A stretch of 64,000 nucleotides of DNA, from assembly GCA_902805475.1 (NCBI GenBank), contig CADCSX010000023.1:1364001-1428000 (forward strand), given 5' to 3'. The notes below the pieces were generated by a model. That model did no database searches. It was not told the origin of the DNA and was given only the letters and a program-made list of their open reading frames with translations. The position numbers were made by a program, and so were the translations under genes. This DNA is from Entonaema liquescens (taxonomy: Eukaryota > Ascomycota > Sordariomycetes > Xylariales > Xylariaceae). Below, piece by piece: positions 1-13,117 of this stretch; position 1 is the first letter of the stretch; every line of letters starts with the position of its first letter.

Positions 1-986
1 TAGGTTCTTGGAGACAGATGCAGTGCGTTCGGCAAGGAAATTTGTATTACGCGACAGCTCTCGTAGTACTGGGAAAGGTGTTTGTTTGTTCGTGGTTCTG
101 TCGCATAAGTGGGAAAAATGGATCGTCACGATGTCGAGGATCGAGGATCGACACGATCTTTTAAACATAAGGTAGCCACCGTGTTGTATATATACATTAA
201 CACATTAATCAACGATCACAGCGACGTAAGAGGGATATAAATCGACGTAATCCCAGGATAATTGAGTTGAGGGGTTCAAGATTGAAGAAAAGAACGTTGT
301 TTAAAGTTACTATGTCATTATTGGTTGCGAAGGAGTTTAAGCTTGGTTTTTTTTTTTTTTTATTATTAAGTTTCTAGGTCAAGCTTGAGTCCCTTCCATT
401 TTCTTTAATGACACCACTTTACATGGCACCTTACAATGGCAGGTCCTTTCCCAATCTTGTCCTGCCGCGTCTGTCACAGCCCCACCGAGATTATTCCACC
501 CTACAGCTTGCAGCTCAAGATAAGGCACGTGCGGTCGGGGCATTTCAACGCCTAACACCAAAAACTTTAAAAGCCGCTTCCGTCCTGTCGGGTCTACTGC
601 GGCACCTCTCCGATCCATTTAATTATACGAGTTTCTATATTAAGTGTAAGTTGTTGAATAAAAAGAAAAAAAAACCACACACTATTGACAGTGACGTCGT
701 TAAATGCCATAGATATTACTACATACCTACATACTTGGAATAATTAGTTATAGCATCCATTAGTTAGGTAGGTAGTTAAGCATAGTTAACTAAACGTAGA
801 AAACAACATAATTTGGTCATGACTTTTTACATATTCCTATCCTTAGGTACTTCATATGACAGGTTTCTCCTTTTTTATATACACCATGTTCTTCATGCAT
901 TTTCCTACTCTTGCGCCTTTCCCATATAGTACATTAGGTAGGTAGGTATGTAGGTATGTAGCTTCAACTTTCTAAATGAGCAAATA
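1..986. other. Intergenic, downstream of HEM13
   Basis: No supported gene. A 15-base T run lies at 347-361. Two short arrays of the TAGGTA-type motif that recurs in other intergenic regions of this window lie at about 761-775 and 931-960. Short open frames here have no recognisable protein character. The end nearest 986 is the 3' flank of the minus-strand HEM13 gene. Confidence 0.6.
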
Positions 987-2240
987 TTATACCCATTCCT
1001 TAGGGTTCTTGAGAACTTCAAGAAGTCTCTGCTCTCGACTTCTAGGTTCCGGTTCGTACATATAACGCCAAGACGCCGTTAACGGCAGACTCATCAGAAT
1101 GCTTTCGACTCTTGATCCGGGGACATTCAACCCAAAAGCCGTGCCACGGTCATGAACCAGGTTGAATTCGACATACCTGCCTCTCCGCACCTGTTGCCAC
1201 TCCTTCTCCTTTTCGGTAAAGGGCATATCTTTTCTCCTTTGGATAATTGGCAAGTAAGAAGGCAAGAAGCTCTTGAGACAATCTTGAATGAATGCAAAAG
1301 TATTGTCGGCATCGGCAACGGTCTCATCCAAGTCATCGAAAAAGATTCCACCTACACCCCTGGACTCACCTCGGTGCGTGTTAGAGAAGTATTCATCGCA
1401 CCATTTCTTAAATTTAGGGTAATAATCCTTGTTGTGCTTATCGCATGCGTCTTTCATCGTCTTGTGGAAGTGCACCGCATCTTCATCAAACAGGTAGCTT
1501 GGTGTTAGGTCGCTTCCTCCGCCGAACCACCAGGCTTGTGGAGTGCCATCCGGCCGCATCGTCTCGAAGTATCGGTAGTTCAAATGTACAGTTGGCGCCA
1601 TCGGATTTTGAGGGTGCAACACCATACTTAAGCCGAGGGCGTAAAAGTCAACCTCGTCTTCCTCCGCAATATTTTTATGGTGAACCCGCATTTTCGAGAT
1701 GGCCGGTTTCGGCAGCGTTCCATAGACAACACTGATATTCACACCGGCTTTTTCGAATACGTTGCCTTCCTGCAAAACACAGGATACGCCGCCACCTCCC
1801 TTCTCTCTAGTCCACGTGTCCTCTCTGAAGCTCTTACCATCGACCTTCTCGAGCTCGAAGACGATCTCCTTCTGCTGTTCGCGAATGAATTTCTCCATCC
1901 GTAAACGCATTGGCGAGTTCTCGTCTACGCCCTTTTCGCGTTTCGTTCGTTCATCGAGGTCGGCAAGTGTGCGAGCGTCGAACTTAACTGGTTTCTGGGT
2001 CGCCTATAGTAGAGCATAACTAGTCAATTGGGCGATCTAGAGACTCGAGAAGGTTTAGTTAGGCCAACATACCATTGTGTAAGCTAGACCGGATGCAGAA
2101 ATAGTAGCAATTGCAATTCTATTAACCCGACGGGACCTATCAGTCCTATTTGAAGCAGTTGTGAATGTTCGTCGTGGAGGGCAACTGGCACTTCGAAGTT
2201 GTGGCCGTAAAACGAACTGGCCCAATTGTCTCTTCGACAT
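987..2240 (-). CDS. HEM13: Coproporphyrinogen III oxidase (oxygen-dependent)
   Basis: Converts coproporphyrinogen III to protoporphyrinogen IX by oxidative decarboxylation in heme synthesis. Two exons, 2240-2073 and 2003-987, joined in phase 0 by a GTATGT...TATAG intron; about 394 aa, the usual length. Exon 1 is basic and Ser/Thr/Arg-rich (56 aa) and looks like a mitochondrial presequence, unlike the cytosolic yeast enzyme. Family signatures are intact: the SCVLQEGNVFEKAGVN region, FYALGLSMVLHP and the following NPMAPTVHLNYRYFE, the WWFGGGSDLTP loop, and the KKWCDEYF...HRGE signature running into GVGGIFFDD. The reading frame is clean, which makes it a useful control for the damaged genes beside it. 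The start was chosen as the ATG opening the presequence. Confidence 0.95.
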
Positions 2241-2730
2241 TGCGTATTACCCTGGGATTAAACGATTTTATAAGAATATAAGAATATAATGGGTTGAGGG
2301 CTTAGAGGTATGATTGTTCAGATCGTAAGTTTTGGTATAGGGTCGTAAGATTTAATTGGGACTTCGCCGACCCAATGCCTCAATAGCTCGATATCGCAAA
2401 GCTGTTAACAAGGACAAATCAGCTGAGGAAGACGACACTACAAGGCGGTGATTAGCGGTGGTGTCCGGTGTCCGATAGCTCGATAGCTCCGTGTGCCCCT
2501 CTTCAGCTGTTAGCAGCTGGTGTAAAATGGGTATGTACATAGGTAGATACCAGGACACTTGAAGAAGGCCCACATTTTATTGTTACTTGTGGCAATTTAA
2601 GATAACAAATAAGATAACAAATAAGATAACAAAAGTCCTTTACTCAAGCTCGACTTAGACAACGATGTCAAGTTCACATAGTCATCGGAAATAATATATT
2701 GTAAATTAAATAAATCATCATAAAGGCTAC
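2241..2730. repeat. Intergenic with short AT-rich tandem repeats
   Basis: This is the HEM13 promoter side and the 3' flank of the GH20 gene. A unit close to AAGATAACAAAT is repeated about three times at roughly 2599-2634, and TAAGAATA is duplicated near 2271-2288. No gene is supported. Confidence 0.6.
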
Positions 2731-4820
2731 CTAGGCAATGGCCTTTAGCTGAACGTTAGCTAATCTCCCCCTAACCCCTTCTCCAATCCTCGCAAAGGGT
2801 ATCTCAATACCGGTATAGTTCAGCGGGTAAGGATTACCAGCAGCAACCAACGTGACATTTTCACCAACCATGAGGATGGAGTCGCTGCTACTGAAAAGAG
2901 GAGCGGGTTCACTCGAAGTCGGGAAGACGGAAAATGAGAGCGTGCCGTTGCGGCCTTTGCTAAGGATAGGAGTATCGATGACGCAAGTTCCATCAATATA
3001 GAGAGCAGTATTCTTGAAACTGCAACCACGCGATACAGCATGATATCCATTCCCAGAGTGATCAATAACACGGCCATCATCACTGCTTTCGAACTGATAA
3101 CTAGCGATTAGGTCGGAGTTACTAGGGATACGTCGATCTAGATTCTGGCCTGGAATCACAGCGTATAGCTTCTCGAAGATAGAATCGTACTCTGCCTCCG
3201 AAATATTCCCACCCCATTGCTTATCAGCTAAGGCGGGAAGTGCATCTCTCAAAGAATAGTACGCCTCTAGATAAGTAGAAGTGAGTGGCCCGAAGTCATT
3301 CCAGGCGGCCATAATATGACCTTCTACCAAGGGGCTATCTCTCGGGGCATTATTCGAAGAGTTTGTTGTGTCAAAGATATTGGGAGAGAAATCACCACCA
3401 TCTGGGTTTCCGTGAAATATGGCATGTTTTCCGAGGACACTGGGGAAGTAGGCTGACCACTTCTCCGAAGTATACCAAGCTACAAAGTCGGAATTTACCA
3501 CGCTGTAGCCGTTATCGATATAATCGAATAGAGCGTTTCCGAGGTAGTTGGCCCAATATTGAATTGATATGTTTTTATTGACAGTACTACCTTGTGCGGG
3601 TGTTTTGTCGGCCCATATTCAAGACTCCTGGCCAGACAGTTGGCTTATGTACGCGCTGAGCTCATCCACGTAGCTAGTATACTCTACAACCTTGTCTGCG
3701 GGATATTCGTCAGCCCCAATATGTACCCGTTTGGAATGGAACCAGGACAGGAATGTTTCCCAAATAGTCTTGATAGTTGGAAGTGTCTCGGCATACGACA
3801 AGTTTAGGAAAGACAGGTCCCGTAAACTGTCCTGTAGGGCAAGTTCCGGCTTCCATTGAACAACGGCAAGAGCACGAGCTGGTAAGTCTATTTCGGGAAT
3901 TATCGTGACGCCTCGTTGAGCACATTTCTGCTGCATACTTTCGAAGTCATTCCTAAAGTAGGAATCATTGACGCGTGAGTTGAGACCTGATACTGCTTTA
4001 TCATCAGGCCATAGCCTAAAGGTGGCGTACAGCGACATGATTTCCTCTTTTGTCATGATGTCCTCGTTAATGAAGAGATTATCATTAAGATGAAGATGAA
4101 AGATATTCTGCTTGAAGGATGAGAGATACGAGCACATCTCAATGATGAAGTCTGATGGGTAATAATGTCGGGCAACATCGAGCTGTGATATGTAAGCGAC
4201 GTTCTGTAGCCCCTTTATTATTGGACAAGATGAGCTCTTACCATGAATCCCCGTGTAGCCCATCCAGGGGCATCAATACCTGAGCCACATGGAAGTCGTA
4301 GTTCATTTGTCACAGCAGCCTGAATGATCGAACGAGTTCCCCACCAGGCTCCTAGAGGGCTTGCACCAGTTATTGTGGTACTAGTTGAATCGACTGTTAA
4401 GTTGTAGCCCTCGCTAGTTTCACGCCCCGCTGCGTCCAAGTAGACTCCGGGTTGTGAGTCAAGCGTGATGAATATCGCATCACGGGAATGACTGCTAGGT
4501 CCAGAATGCAAGGGAAGCTCTAGTCCAAGAACCTCCTCGAGATCTGCTTGGAAAGTCTTCATGAACTCGGAGAGTGTAGGGGGAATTAAGGTCTGTCCTT
4601 TTGTATCGGCAACTAATCCATAACGCTCATCATAAATGATGCTCTTTGAGTTGTGTAGGGAATAGCTGCACGAGTCATCCTGCTGAAAGGAGTCGTCGGC
4701 ACAGTTAAGAGACGGGAACACACTATATCCAAGCATTAGTAATTCTCCTTTCGCATCGACCTTGAGTCGTTCAACTTACAAGCAGCCTGCGCTAGAAAGG
4801 CTGCTGATAAAGAGCATCAT
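2731..4820 (-). pseudogene. GH20 beta-N-acetylhexosaminidase with in-frame TGA
   Basis: Secreted exo-hexosaminidase of GH20, which would release GlcNAc from chitin oligomers or glycans. Exons 4820-4780 (signal peptide starting MMLFISSLSS), 4722-4242 and 4182-2731, with a TACTAAT branch and TATAG acceptor in intron 1; phases agree. The DNLF substrate-binding strand and the catalytic Asp-Glu pair in HIGADEY are present. The C-terminal part, from about 3110 downward, resembles a LamG/concanavalin-like domain. A TGA at 3619-3621 interrupts the frame just before IWADKTPAQG, where the family has Arg-Ile-Trp, so a CGA to TGA change is the simplest explanation. The frame is open on both sides of it. 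No plausible intron removes the stop without losing conserved residues. Either a young pseudogene, a polymorphic null, or a sequence error. Confidence 0.8.
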
Positions 4821-5428
4821 TGTTGTAATTTCATCTTGAAAAGAGGTAGAGGTTCCGATTCAGAGACTTGGCAGTTCCCAAAAGCAAGTCTGTTGATGAG
4901 TCACAAGAACTTGTATAGTCCTGCCTCGGGTGAGTAGGCAGAGTCTATGCATCGTAATAAGACTCTAATAACTCTTCAGAAGGATTCCCTGGACCCTCTG
5001 CAACGTTGCCGCTGCGTTGCCAATCCATTGCCAAATGGTGCTCGATGATGCCGTCAAGTCACAAGCACGTACATTTGCGTATACGATACAATACGAAAAA
5101 TGCCCGAATTATACGAAATACCATAGCTACCAGGAAAATCTCCCCCAGTCCCCACATTCGACCTTTCTACATTGGGTAAGATGCCACAAACGTCTCGTAA
5201 GGTATGTATTGGTAGGCTACAGTACAACGATGCATCTATATCGTGAGGTTGACTTCCGGGTGGTTGCAGCGCGGGGTTAAGGTTATGTCACTGATGCATT
5301 AGATCGATCGAAGTGTTCTAATGTCTTTGACTAGCCACTAAATATATAATCTATGAATACCTGTTTACATTGTGTCATAACTACATGGCTTCTTGAACTT
5401 GTGAGCTGCGAAGCTGTTATATTGGCAA
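4821..5428. promoter_or_regulatory. Shared promoter between divergent GH20 and GH35 genes
   Basis: 608 bp separate the GH20 start (4820, minus) and the GH35 start (5429, plus), so they probably share control. No specific operator could be assigned by eye. The open frame 5017-5280 has no recognisable features. Confidence 0.4.
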
Positions 5429-8400
5429 ATGGCAACCATGTCTCGCTTCTTCAGTTCTGTATTTTGGCTGTGGTGTCTCTCATCAATCTACCATTTCTCG
5501 GTCCAGGCTAGGGTTCTTCAATCCGAAATAGCTTTCCCCATCCGCGAAAGTAACGAGACACTGCAGAATTTGGTAACATGGGACGAATACTCAATTTTTG
5601 TTCGTGGGGAACGGCTAGTCTTTTTATCAGGAGAAGTGCATCCTTTCCGTCTACCTTCCCCGGGGTTATGGCTCGACGTCTTCCAGAAGATCCGCTCTAT
5701 GGGCTTCACAGGCGTCTCCTTCTATGTTATGTGGGGCCTTCTTTAAGGCGAGCCAGGCCAAGTCCAAGCCGATGGCGTGTTCGCACTTCAGGAGTTTTTC
5801 AAGGCGGCATCTGAGGCAGGGATATATCTGTTAGCTCGACCTGGGCCGTACATCAACGCTGAAGTATCCGGGGGCGGCTTTCCGGGTTGGGTTTCACGGC
5901 TTCAGGGGTTGATTCGGTCGAGCGCACCAGATTTTGAACGCGCGGCGAAAGGTTACCTCTCCACTATTGGTAGTATTATTAGTGAAGCTCAGATCACGAA
6001 TGGTGGACCTGTTATACTGGTTCAACCGGAAAAAGTGTACTCCTTCTGCTCTCAATACACCCAGCCAGGGGGAACTAATGCCTGTCTGGATAAGCAGTAT
6101 ATGGCCTGGGTTGAGGCGGAGCTTAGAAACGCCGGTATTGTCGTCCCATTTCTCAGCAACGATGCTGTACCATTGGGGAACTTTGCGCCAGATTCAGGTG
6201 TTGGTGCTGTTGATATTTATGGTGTAGATAACTACCCTTTCCAGTGGGGTGCTGGTTGTAAGTCAAAGAGTCTGATGAGTTAACTTCCTCATTATTAATA
6301 TGGCCAGGTTCCAGCCCATCAAACTGGACACGTGGGGACTACCCCCTATTCTTCTTCAACTATAGCACACATTTACAGTTGAGCAAGACAACACCGTTCG
6401 CCGTGACAGAGTTTCAAGGAGGCGCACCTGATCCATGGTATGAACTGGCCACCATATATGACTAGATTCGACCTAACACAATACAGGGGCAGTGTCGGCG
6501 TCGAGCAATGTGCCGCGATGATAAGCAATGAATTTTCAAGAGTGTTCAATAAGGTCCTCTATAGTATGAGAGTTACTATGCTGAATCTCTACATGGTAAG
6601 TCCCTAACCCGAAGTCAGCTAGGTCCCCGTCGTACTTACACAGCTACACCAGGTCTTCGGTGGAACTAATTGGGGAAACCTCGGTCATCCTAGTGGATAT
6701 ACATCCTATGATGTTGGAGCAGCTATAAAAGAGAACCGCCAAATCACACGTGAGAAATATAGCGAATTAAAGCTCCAGGGCCACTTTCTTCAGGCCTCCC
6801 CGTCTTACTTGATAGCAACTCCAGAGGAGAACAGCCTTGGGGGTTACACTAATACTAGCAGCCTAGCCCTGACCAGGCTTCAGGCGCCACACACGAGCTA
6901 TATAGTTCACCAGGCTGACTATGCATCACTCGAATCCATACAATATACCTTGAGGATGGTAACCAGTTTGGGCAATATAACCATTCCCCAGCTTAGAGGC
7001 GCTCTAAGCCTTCATGGAAGAGATTCCAAGATCATGGTATCTGATTACCCCGTCGGAGATATCAATCTTGTGTACTCCTCCGCAGAAATACTGGGTTGGA
7101 GGAGATACAACTCAAGAACAGTATTGCTTCTATATGGGGGTCTTGGCGAGACCCATGAATTTGCCCTCCCACGTAGCTATGGCTGTCCAACAGGTAGTGA
7201 GACAGAGGCTGGTAGTTTTACTTGCCGACTTATTGATAGCCTTGCTGTTATAAAGTGGGATATCAAGGTGGATCGCCAGATGTTGTTCTTCAGTTCCGGT
7301 CTGGAGGTCGAGTTATTATGGAGAAATGAAGCATACAACTATTGGATGCTGGACCTTCCTACGCTGGATCCGGCAAGCAGATATACATCTGCGGCGAAAC
7401 TGAACGAAACAGATTCCTCGGTCATTATAAGAGGCGGCTACCTGATGCGTACCGCTTCTATCAAAGATAACTCGTTGTATTTAGTAGGAGACGTCAATGC
7501 GACCACGGATATCGAGATTGTGGCAGCTCCTATTGCCCCGAAGAAACTCTACTTCAATGGTGAAGAAGTCATCATCAACAAATCAGCAGATATCCGGGTA
7601 GCGGGAACTATCACTTACGTGCCGCCTATAATTAACCTTCCGGATCTGTCGCGCTTGGAGTGGAGTTATATCGACTCCTTGCCAGAGATTTCGGCAAACT
7701 ACGACGATAGTAATTGGACTCAATGCACACTTACATCCACTAACAATACGCGTAACCTTACGACGCCAGCTTCTCTATATGCGGGTGACTACGGTTACCA
7801 CAGCGGGTCCCTCTTATACCGCGGTCATTTTACCGCGACAAGCCAAGAATCAGCTTTCTTCATTGAAGCGCAGGGCGGCGACGGATTCGCCTATTCGGTC
7901 TGGCTTGACTCGACGTATCTGGGGTACTGGCCGGGTAGTACTCTCGCGGTATCCCATAACAAAACCTTCCAATTTCCCTCCCGCTTGCAGAGTGGAACTC
8001 CTCATGTCCTCATCGTTTTGATCGACCACATGGGGCTACATGAGAACTTCGAAGCAGATAGCCAAAACATGCGCGAACCGAGGGGATCCTCAAGTATAAC
8101 TTAACCGGGAAGTCAGGTATATCAGCAATTGATTGGAAAATGACTGGCAATTTTGGTGGTGAACACTACGTTGACTATAGCCGAGGCCCGCTCAACGAAG
8201 GCGGAATCTGGGCTGAGCGAAAGGGTTATCACCTTCCAGGGGCACCGACCGACACTTGGGCGAAGCATACTCCCGAACAGGGCTTAGAATCCCTGGCGTT
8301 GGCTTCTTTTCAACGCAGTTCGACCTCGCTATCCCAAAAGGCTTTCATGTCCCTATCAGCTTGACTATTGGAAATAGCAGTACCCCTGAGAGCACTCCTC

Positions 8401-8744
8401 AGCACTTCCGAGTGCAGATTTTTCTTAATGGCTGGCAGTTCGGAAAATACGGTAAGTGTATCTCCATAGCCTTTTTGGGAGTATTTATCTATAAGTTGAA
8501 GTATGTTAATTCCGTGATCTTCCTCATAGTGAACAATCTTGGACCGCAAAACCGTTTCATACTTCCGGAGGGTATCCTTAACTACGAAGGACCAAATTAC
8601 TTGGCGTTAACGCTCTGGTCTCAAGACGTTTCTGGCGCTACAGTTAAGGACCTCGCGCTTGAAGCCGATACAGTCATTCAGAGTGGCTATAGTAAGCCGG
8701 TTTTGGTGAATGGGACATCTTATTCACGTAGAGACGTTGTTTGA
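5429..8744 (+). pseudogene. GH35 beta-galactosidase, degraded
   Basis: Secreted fungal GH35 beta-galactosidase (LacA type). Signal peptide MSRFFSSVFWLWCLSS. Exons 5429-6257, 6308-6437, 6487-6595, 6653-8451 and 8530-8744; all four introns keep GT...AG and correct phase. Recognisable blocks: LLARPGPYINAEVSGGGFPGW, FGGTNWGN, the nucleophile Glu in TEFQGGAPDPW, and the C-terminal VNNLGPQ/PEGILNY jelly-roll region. Lesions: TAA at 5744-5746 where a Glu codon is expected (frame resumes as GEPGQVQADG); missing base in the G run 8082-8085; missing base in the C run 8291-8293. The acid/base motif usually read as QPENEY is QPEKVY here (6023-6040), so the catalytic Glu is Val. The last change is independent of frame and argues for true loss of function. 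The homopolymer indels may be sequence errors. Confidence 0.88.
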
Positions 8745-9392
8745 TGTTAAATGATGGGAGACATGCAAAGCAGTGAGTACAGTGAGGGGCTAAAAAATCC
8801 GGGCGGCGTTGAAATTCCCGCCAAGAGCCCCTATTTTGCTCTCTCTTTACTACGTAGGTACTCTGTGATATCTTTACCAATAAAAGCGACAACAACAAAC
8901 TCTCAATCATTCATAAACAGGTACTCAATTGAAGGAACTCCTTCTTAAATAAAAGTTTTGTATATAATAAGCAGTGAGAAATTGTTGTGGTTGGAAGTGA
9001 ACTTAACTTGGCTTTCAAAATCTGCCGTAAAAATCTCGATTTGTGTGGAGAACCCAACGAAAGCTAAGTCAAGTCAACTTTCAATCGCGATACTCTTCCT
9101 AATAATGATGATATAAAGAGACTTTATAAGTGACTAGGCCTGAACGAATCAATTTTCTATAAACAGAAGCTCATAATTTACTCTTACCATTTATGGCGGT
9201 GAAGATATCACAGAGTGACAATGTTAAGTTTGGGAATAAAATGGGAGAGACCTCATAGGGGTCACAGTTCATAGTGAGGGTAAGAGTGGTATTGTTAGCA
9301 GCTACATAGGTGCTGAAACTAAAAGTACACTCTCCATGACATCTATTAGCGCATCCATCTCCTTGGATACATCTGTAAGTTGGAGGCTGTAT
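8745..9392. other. Intergenic between convergent GH35 and GH3
   Basis: AT-rich 3' flanks of two convergent genes. No supported gene, repeat or RNA seen. Confidence 0.6.
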
Positions 9393-11936
9393 CTAACTCT
9401 CATGCAGGGGCTGTGGGAACTCATCCAATACCACAACATCACCGCTGAGGCTAAACTCGATGGTGTCTTGGGTTGGAACATCCAGCAACATCTTATACTT
9501 CCCAGGGTATAAGACCGTGTTTCCTTTATCGTCTACTCGGGCTAAGGTTCCCAATGTAACGGTTAACGAAGCAGCCGAAGCCATACCAGGCTTAAGGCCT
9601 CTAAGCCGCGTGTATGCCGCCAGAGACTTGAGCGGATAAGGCTCTGGTCCATATTCGCCAGTCAAGAATGCTAATGCGACAAAGTCTGAAGTGGTCTTGC
9701 CGGTGTTTGTAACGCTTATCTTGAGGGACGCAAAATCACACAAGTCAATGTGTGCAAACTGCTACTTCTTGCCATTACATGTCTTAATGACATCGGCAAT
9801 ATCATACGACTTAGCAGTACTTATTTTAGCTTGGAAACCGGCCTTAAAGGTGGTGTAATGCAGTCCATACCCAAACGGAAGGACCGCCTTGTCATACCAT
9901 CGATATGTGCGGCCGGGGCTACTCGAGCCCGGGCGCAATGCCATATCAGTCATGGGAACGGCATCCACGTACGAGGCCGGGTATTGTGTTACTGGGAGTC
10001 GGCCAGCAGGCGCAGCTTTCCCTGCGATGATGTTAAAGAGGCCGGTACCTCCATCCTGCCCGGGGTAGCCTGCCCACAGGAGGGCCGATACCTTGCTATT
10101 ATTAAGCAATGGTGTATTATCGAGCTGGTCCCCTATTTGTGCCACAATAAGGGGTTTGCCTAACTCGCCCAGCTTGTCTATTAATGCGAGTTGTGCCGAT
10201 GACCATGCAATACTATAACGGTCGAGCCCTTCAGTTGCAATACTATTGTCGATGCCACCGCAATAGACTATTATATCAGCTTTCCTCGCCGCTGCGAGCG
10301 TAGGCACAGTCCAATTATCGGCAGCCGATGAGTTTGGATCAATAGGGCCATCCGCGTAGTAAAGCTTGTTTCCGAGCTGAGACGCAGCATAGAGGGGGTT
10401 ATGATACCACAGGGGAAAGCCGTTATAGCTACCCAGCATTTCCACTGTTGCATTTACCCACATACCAATGACTACAATGTTCTTTCCCAGGAGATCAATA
10501 GGCAGAATACTGTTGCTCTTTAACACGATACCATCCTGTGCCGACTGCAAGGCTAATGCTAGTGCCGAAGGGCTGCTAACTTCCGAGACGCCTATAGACC
10601 GATATGGAGAAGTATCCGCCGGATCGAAATACCCAACTCGGACGAGGGCTTCGTATAAATACATCAATGACTTTTCAACAGTTTCCTCAAGGAGGAGACC
10701 CTCCTTGTAGGCGCCAGTAACATTGGTAACATAGCCGATTTCGCAGACCACATCAGTACCACGATTGTACGCCACCGCGGCAGCACTTGGATTATCCTTG
10801 GTGTAGAAGTGGTTTTGATAGATATTCTTGTTGTTACCACCGGTTAGTTCCTTTCGTGTGTTGGATAAGAGTCATGGTTTAGAAGAACATATAGCTATAG
10901 CACCACAATCGCTTGTGACGTAATTGTTGTCCTGCGTCCAACCCCAGTGTTCACGCAAGATATCATTCATAAGGTACGAGCTTGCACACGCAGGGGTACC
11001 ATTAACGGCATTGTAGGAACACATTATGGAACCGACATTTGAGTCCCTAGCACACTCCTTGAATGGTGGGAGATAATATTCTGAGAGGTCTTGGAGGCCC
11101 ACCACAGCGCTAAAGTTGTAGCGGTCGACATTTTCCCAACTTTCTAGATCGTATGCGGTGAAGTGTTTGCATGTAGCAATCACCTTCCTTATTTTAGGAT
11201 CTTCGCCTCCTCCAAGACCCCTGAGAAGGGCTTTGACATAGCCTTTGATACGGAAGGGATCTTCACCTGGCGTCTACGTAAGGTATTGACATTAGCATCC
11301 AAATGTATAATATAGAGCGACAGCCTGAACATACCTCGGCCCCCCGACCCCATCTTGGATCTTTGTAAGGGTTAATGTTAGGGGTCCAGAAGTCTAGGCC
11401 ACCATTTCCCGCATTGCTGAAGGCTCGGGCTTCAGTACTGATTTGTGTAGCAACACGTTCGACAAGATCATTGTCGAAAGCTGCAGACATTAGAATAGGC
11501 ATAGCGAACGAAGTTGCGTATGAATATGACCCATTATTTTTCCAATAAGTGCCTGCAGAGGTAGCGATGCCATGAAGGGCTTCGGACCACCACTCATACG
11601 GCGGAAGTGCAATTCTAGGAGCCCCCCGGATGTCCACTATGGAAGCATTGTTGAGTCAGCTATGTGATCCTGCGCTACTTGTGACATAAAGGGATATCAA
11701 ATCTCTAGAGGAACTTACTCGGCCAGGAGCTGAAGCTTCTCGGTAATGTTCAATGCTTTCACCACTGCTGCTGCCCTAGTCGTAGGATCGGCTGTAATAT
11801 CACACGCTGCTGTCTTAGCAAGAGTGCTATTGGTGCAGTTGGGGAGGACCAATTTCCAGTTATAAGACGGAGCAGCCAACACTGAAGCGGCGCCCAACAA
11901 ACCAGCAAGCCATGTGACCCGGCTAATTAACTCCAT
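9393..11936 (-). pseudogene. GH3 beta-xylosidase-like, with in-frame TAG
   Basis: Secreted fungal GH3 of the xylan 1,4-beta-xylosidase type (GAPRIALPPYEWWSEALHG, LDFWTPNINPYKDPRWGRG, CKHFTAYDLE, nucleophile Asp in VTSDCGAI, C-terminal fibronectin-III-like domain). Signal peptide from Met 11936 (WLAGLLGAASVLAAP). Exons 11936-11719, 11636-11335, 11273-10896 and 10826-9393. Defects: one G too many in the run complementary to 11622-11627, needed to join exon 1 to exon 2; a GC instead of GT donor after exon 3 (10895-10894); and a TAG at 9764-9762 between VIKTCNGKK and QFAHIDLCDF with the frame open on both sides. The stop would remove the last ~120 residues. Substrate class is inferred from family resemblance only. 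Confidence 0.82.
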
Positions 11937-13117
11937 GATACCCCTTCTAGCTCAGCTATGTGCATTACAATACTGGTGACACGAGTAAGGTAAGTAGAGG
12001 CCACTTGACGTATGGGGGCACTTATATAACAATCTCTTGAACTCTCGGGGTTATAATTGTCTCAATAACTAACAAGTCATAGTTGCAGGTAGTAGCTATA
12101 ATCTAAGATACATTTGCGGATTGGAATTCTTTATATAGTCGCAGAGCCTGATTTATACGTAAGTGTATCTACACATTCTACGTCGTATGGACTGCCTTCA
12201 TACATAGTACTTAATCTAAAGCTTGTATACAAAAATGATGCAACATAACAAGATACTACACCTTTGAAAGTGACGTTAAATTATCTTGCGAGGCTCAAGC
12301 AACTGGCTACTCCAGGCTTGCTCCCTGTGTAATAGCCCTGAGAACCATGCTCCTCCAACTGGGTGTTCGTAGAGCAATGCAACACTCCTGCAACCAATGT
12401 GACTTACATTGATATAACAGTGACGTTGGAAGTGTGAATTGAAAAGGGGGGTTAACTTGCATGTAGCTAGGGTAAGAATAAGGCAACATGACTTCAACCC
12501 CCATCCAAGGCCCATAGAGATTTGATACATGTCAGCATGTATCGTAAATCAACTATCATCCTATTAGAAGTAGAACCGAGACCAATAACTCCAAAATACG
12601 AAAAGCGAATTCACCAACCTACTGGGATCCAGGGGTAACCGCACGGAGCCCCCCACATACGAACCCCCCCGAAATACGTAAAAAACGCGATTGGCCAGCC
12701 AGTCTCCATCAGATCCGATCGATGAACTACGTAGATCCCTCTAAGTTAACCAAACCTAACGTTCCAATGTTTCTCGGTGTTATCTAGTATACATTAGGTA
12801 GGTAGGTAGTTAATAGCGAGTAGCCTGGAGACGGGATTAAAAAGACACGAGGTGATTATTCCCTCTGACTTAGGTAGTCTATGATGGTGTTTGCCGAAGT
12901 TTCTAATATACATTAACTAACCAGTTTACTAAGGGCAAAGTAAATTCGATGCAGTTTCACAACATCGCGAATCTGCCCTATTGTCAAAACCTAAAACCAG
13001 ACCGTTTAAGACGAAAACACAAAAATATCAACCAAGCCCTATTCCATCCATCCATCTTTTGAGTGTACATGCGCGCCCGTCATCGTACAATGCAACCTGT
13101 GACTTTGTACAGCTACT
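11937..13117. other. Intergenic 1.2 kb
   Basis: Contains the GH3 promoter (about 11937-12500) and the 3' flank of the RTA1-like gene. A TAGGTA array lies at 12791-12810. The open frames near 12276-12530 overlap each other and show no protein-like features, so no gene is called. Confidence 0.55.

Noticed and set aside
408..743. Open frame of 111 codons upstream of the HEM13 3' end
   Set aside because: Low-complexity Lys run, no domain, overlaps an equally long antisense frame.
11637..11660. A TGA at the start of GH3 exon 2 (reading through LNNASIVDIRG)
   Set aside because: A better model uses the CATAG acceptor and one base less in the G run, giving DGHPGAPRIALPP, which fits the family; so the defect is a run-length problem, not a stop.
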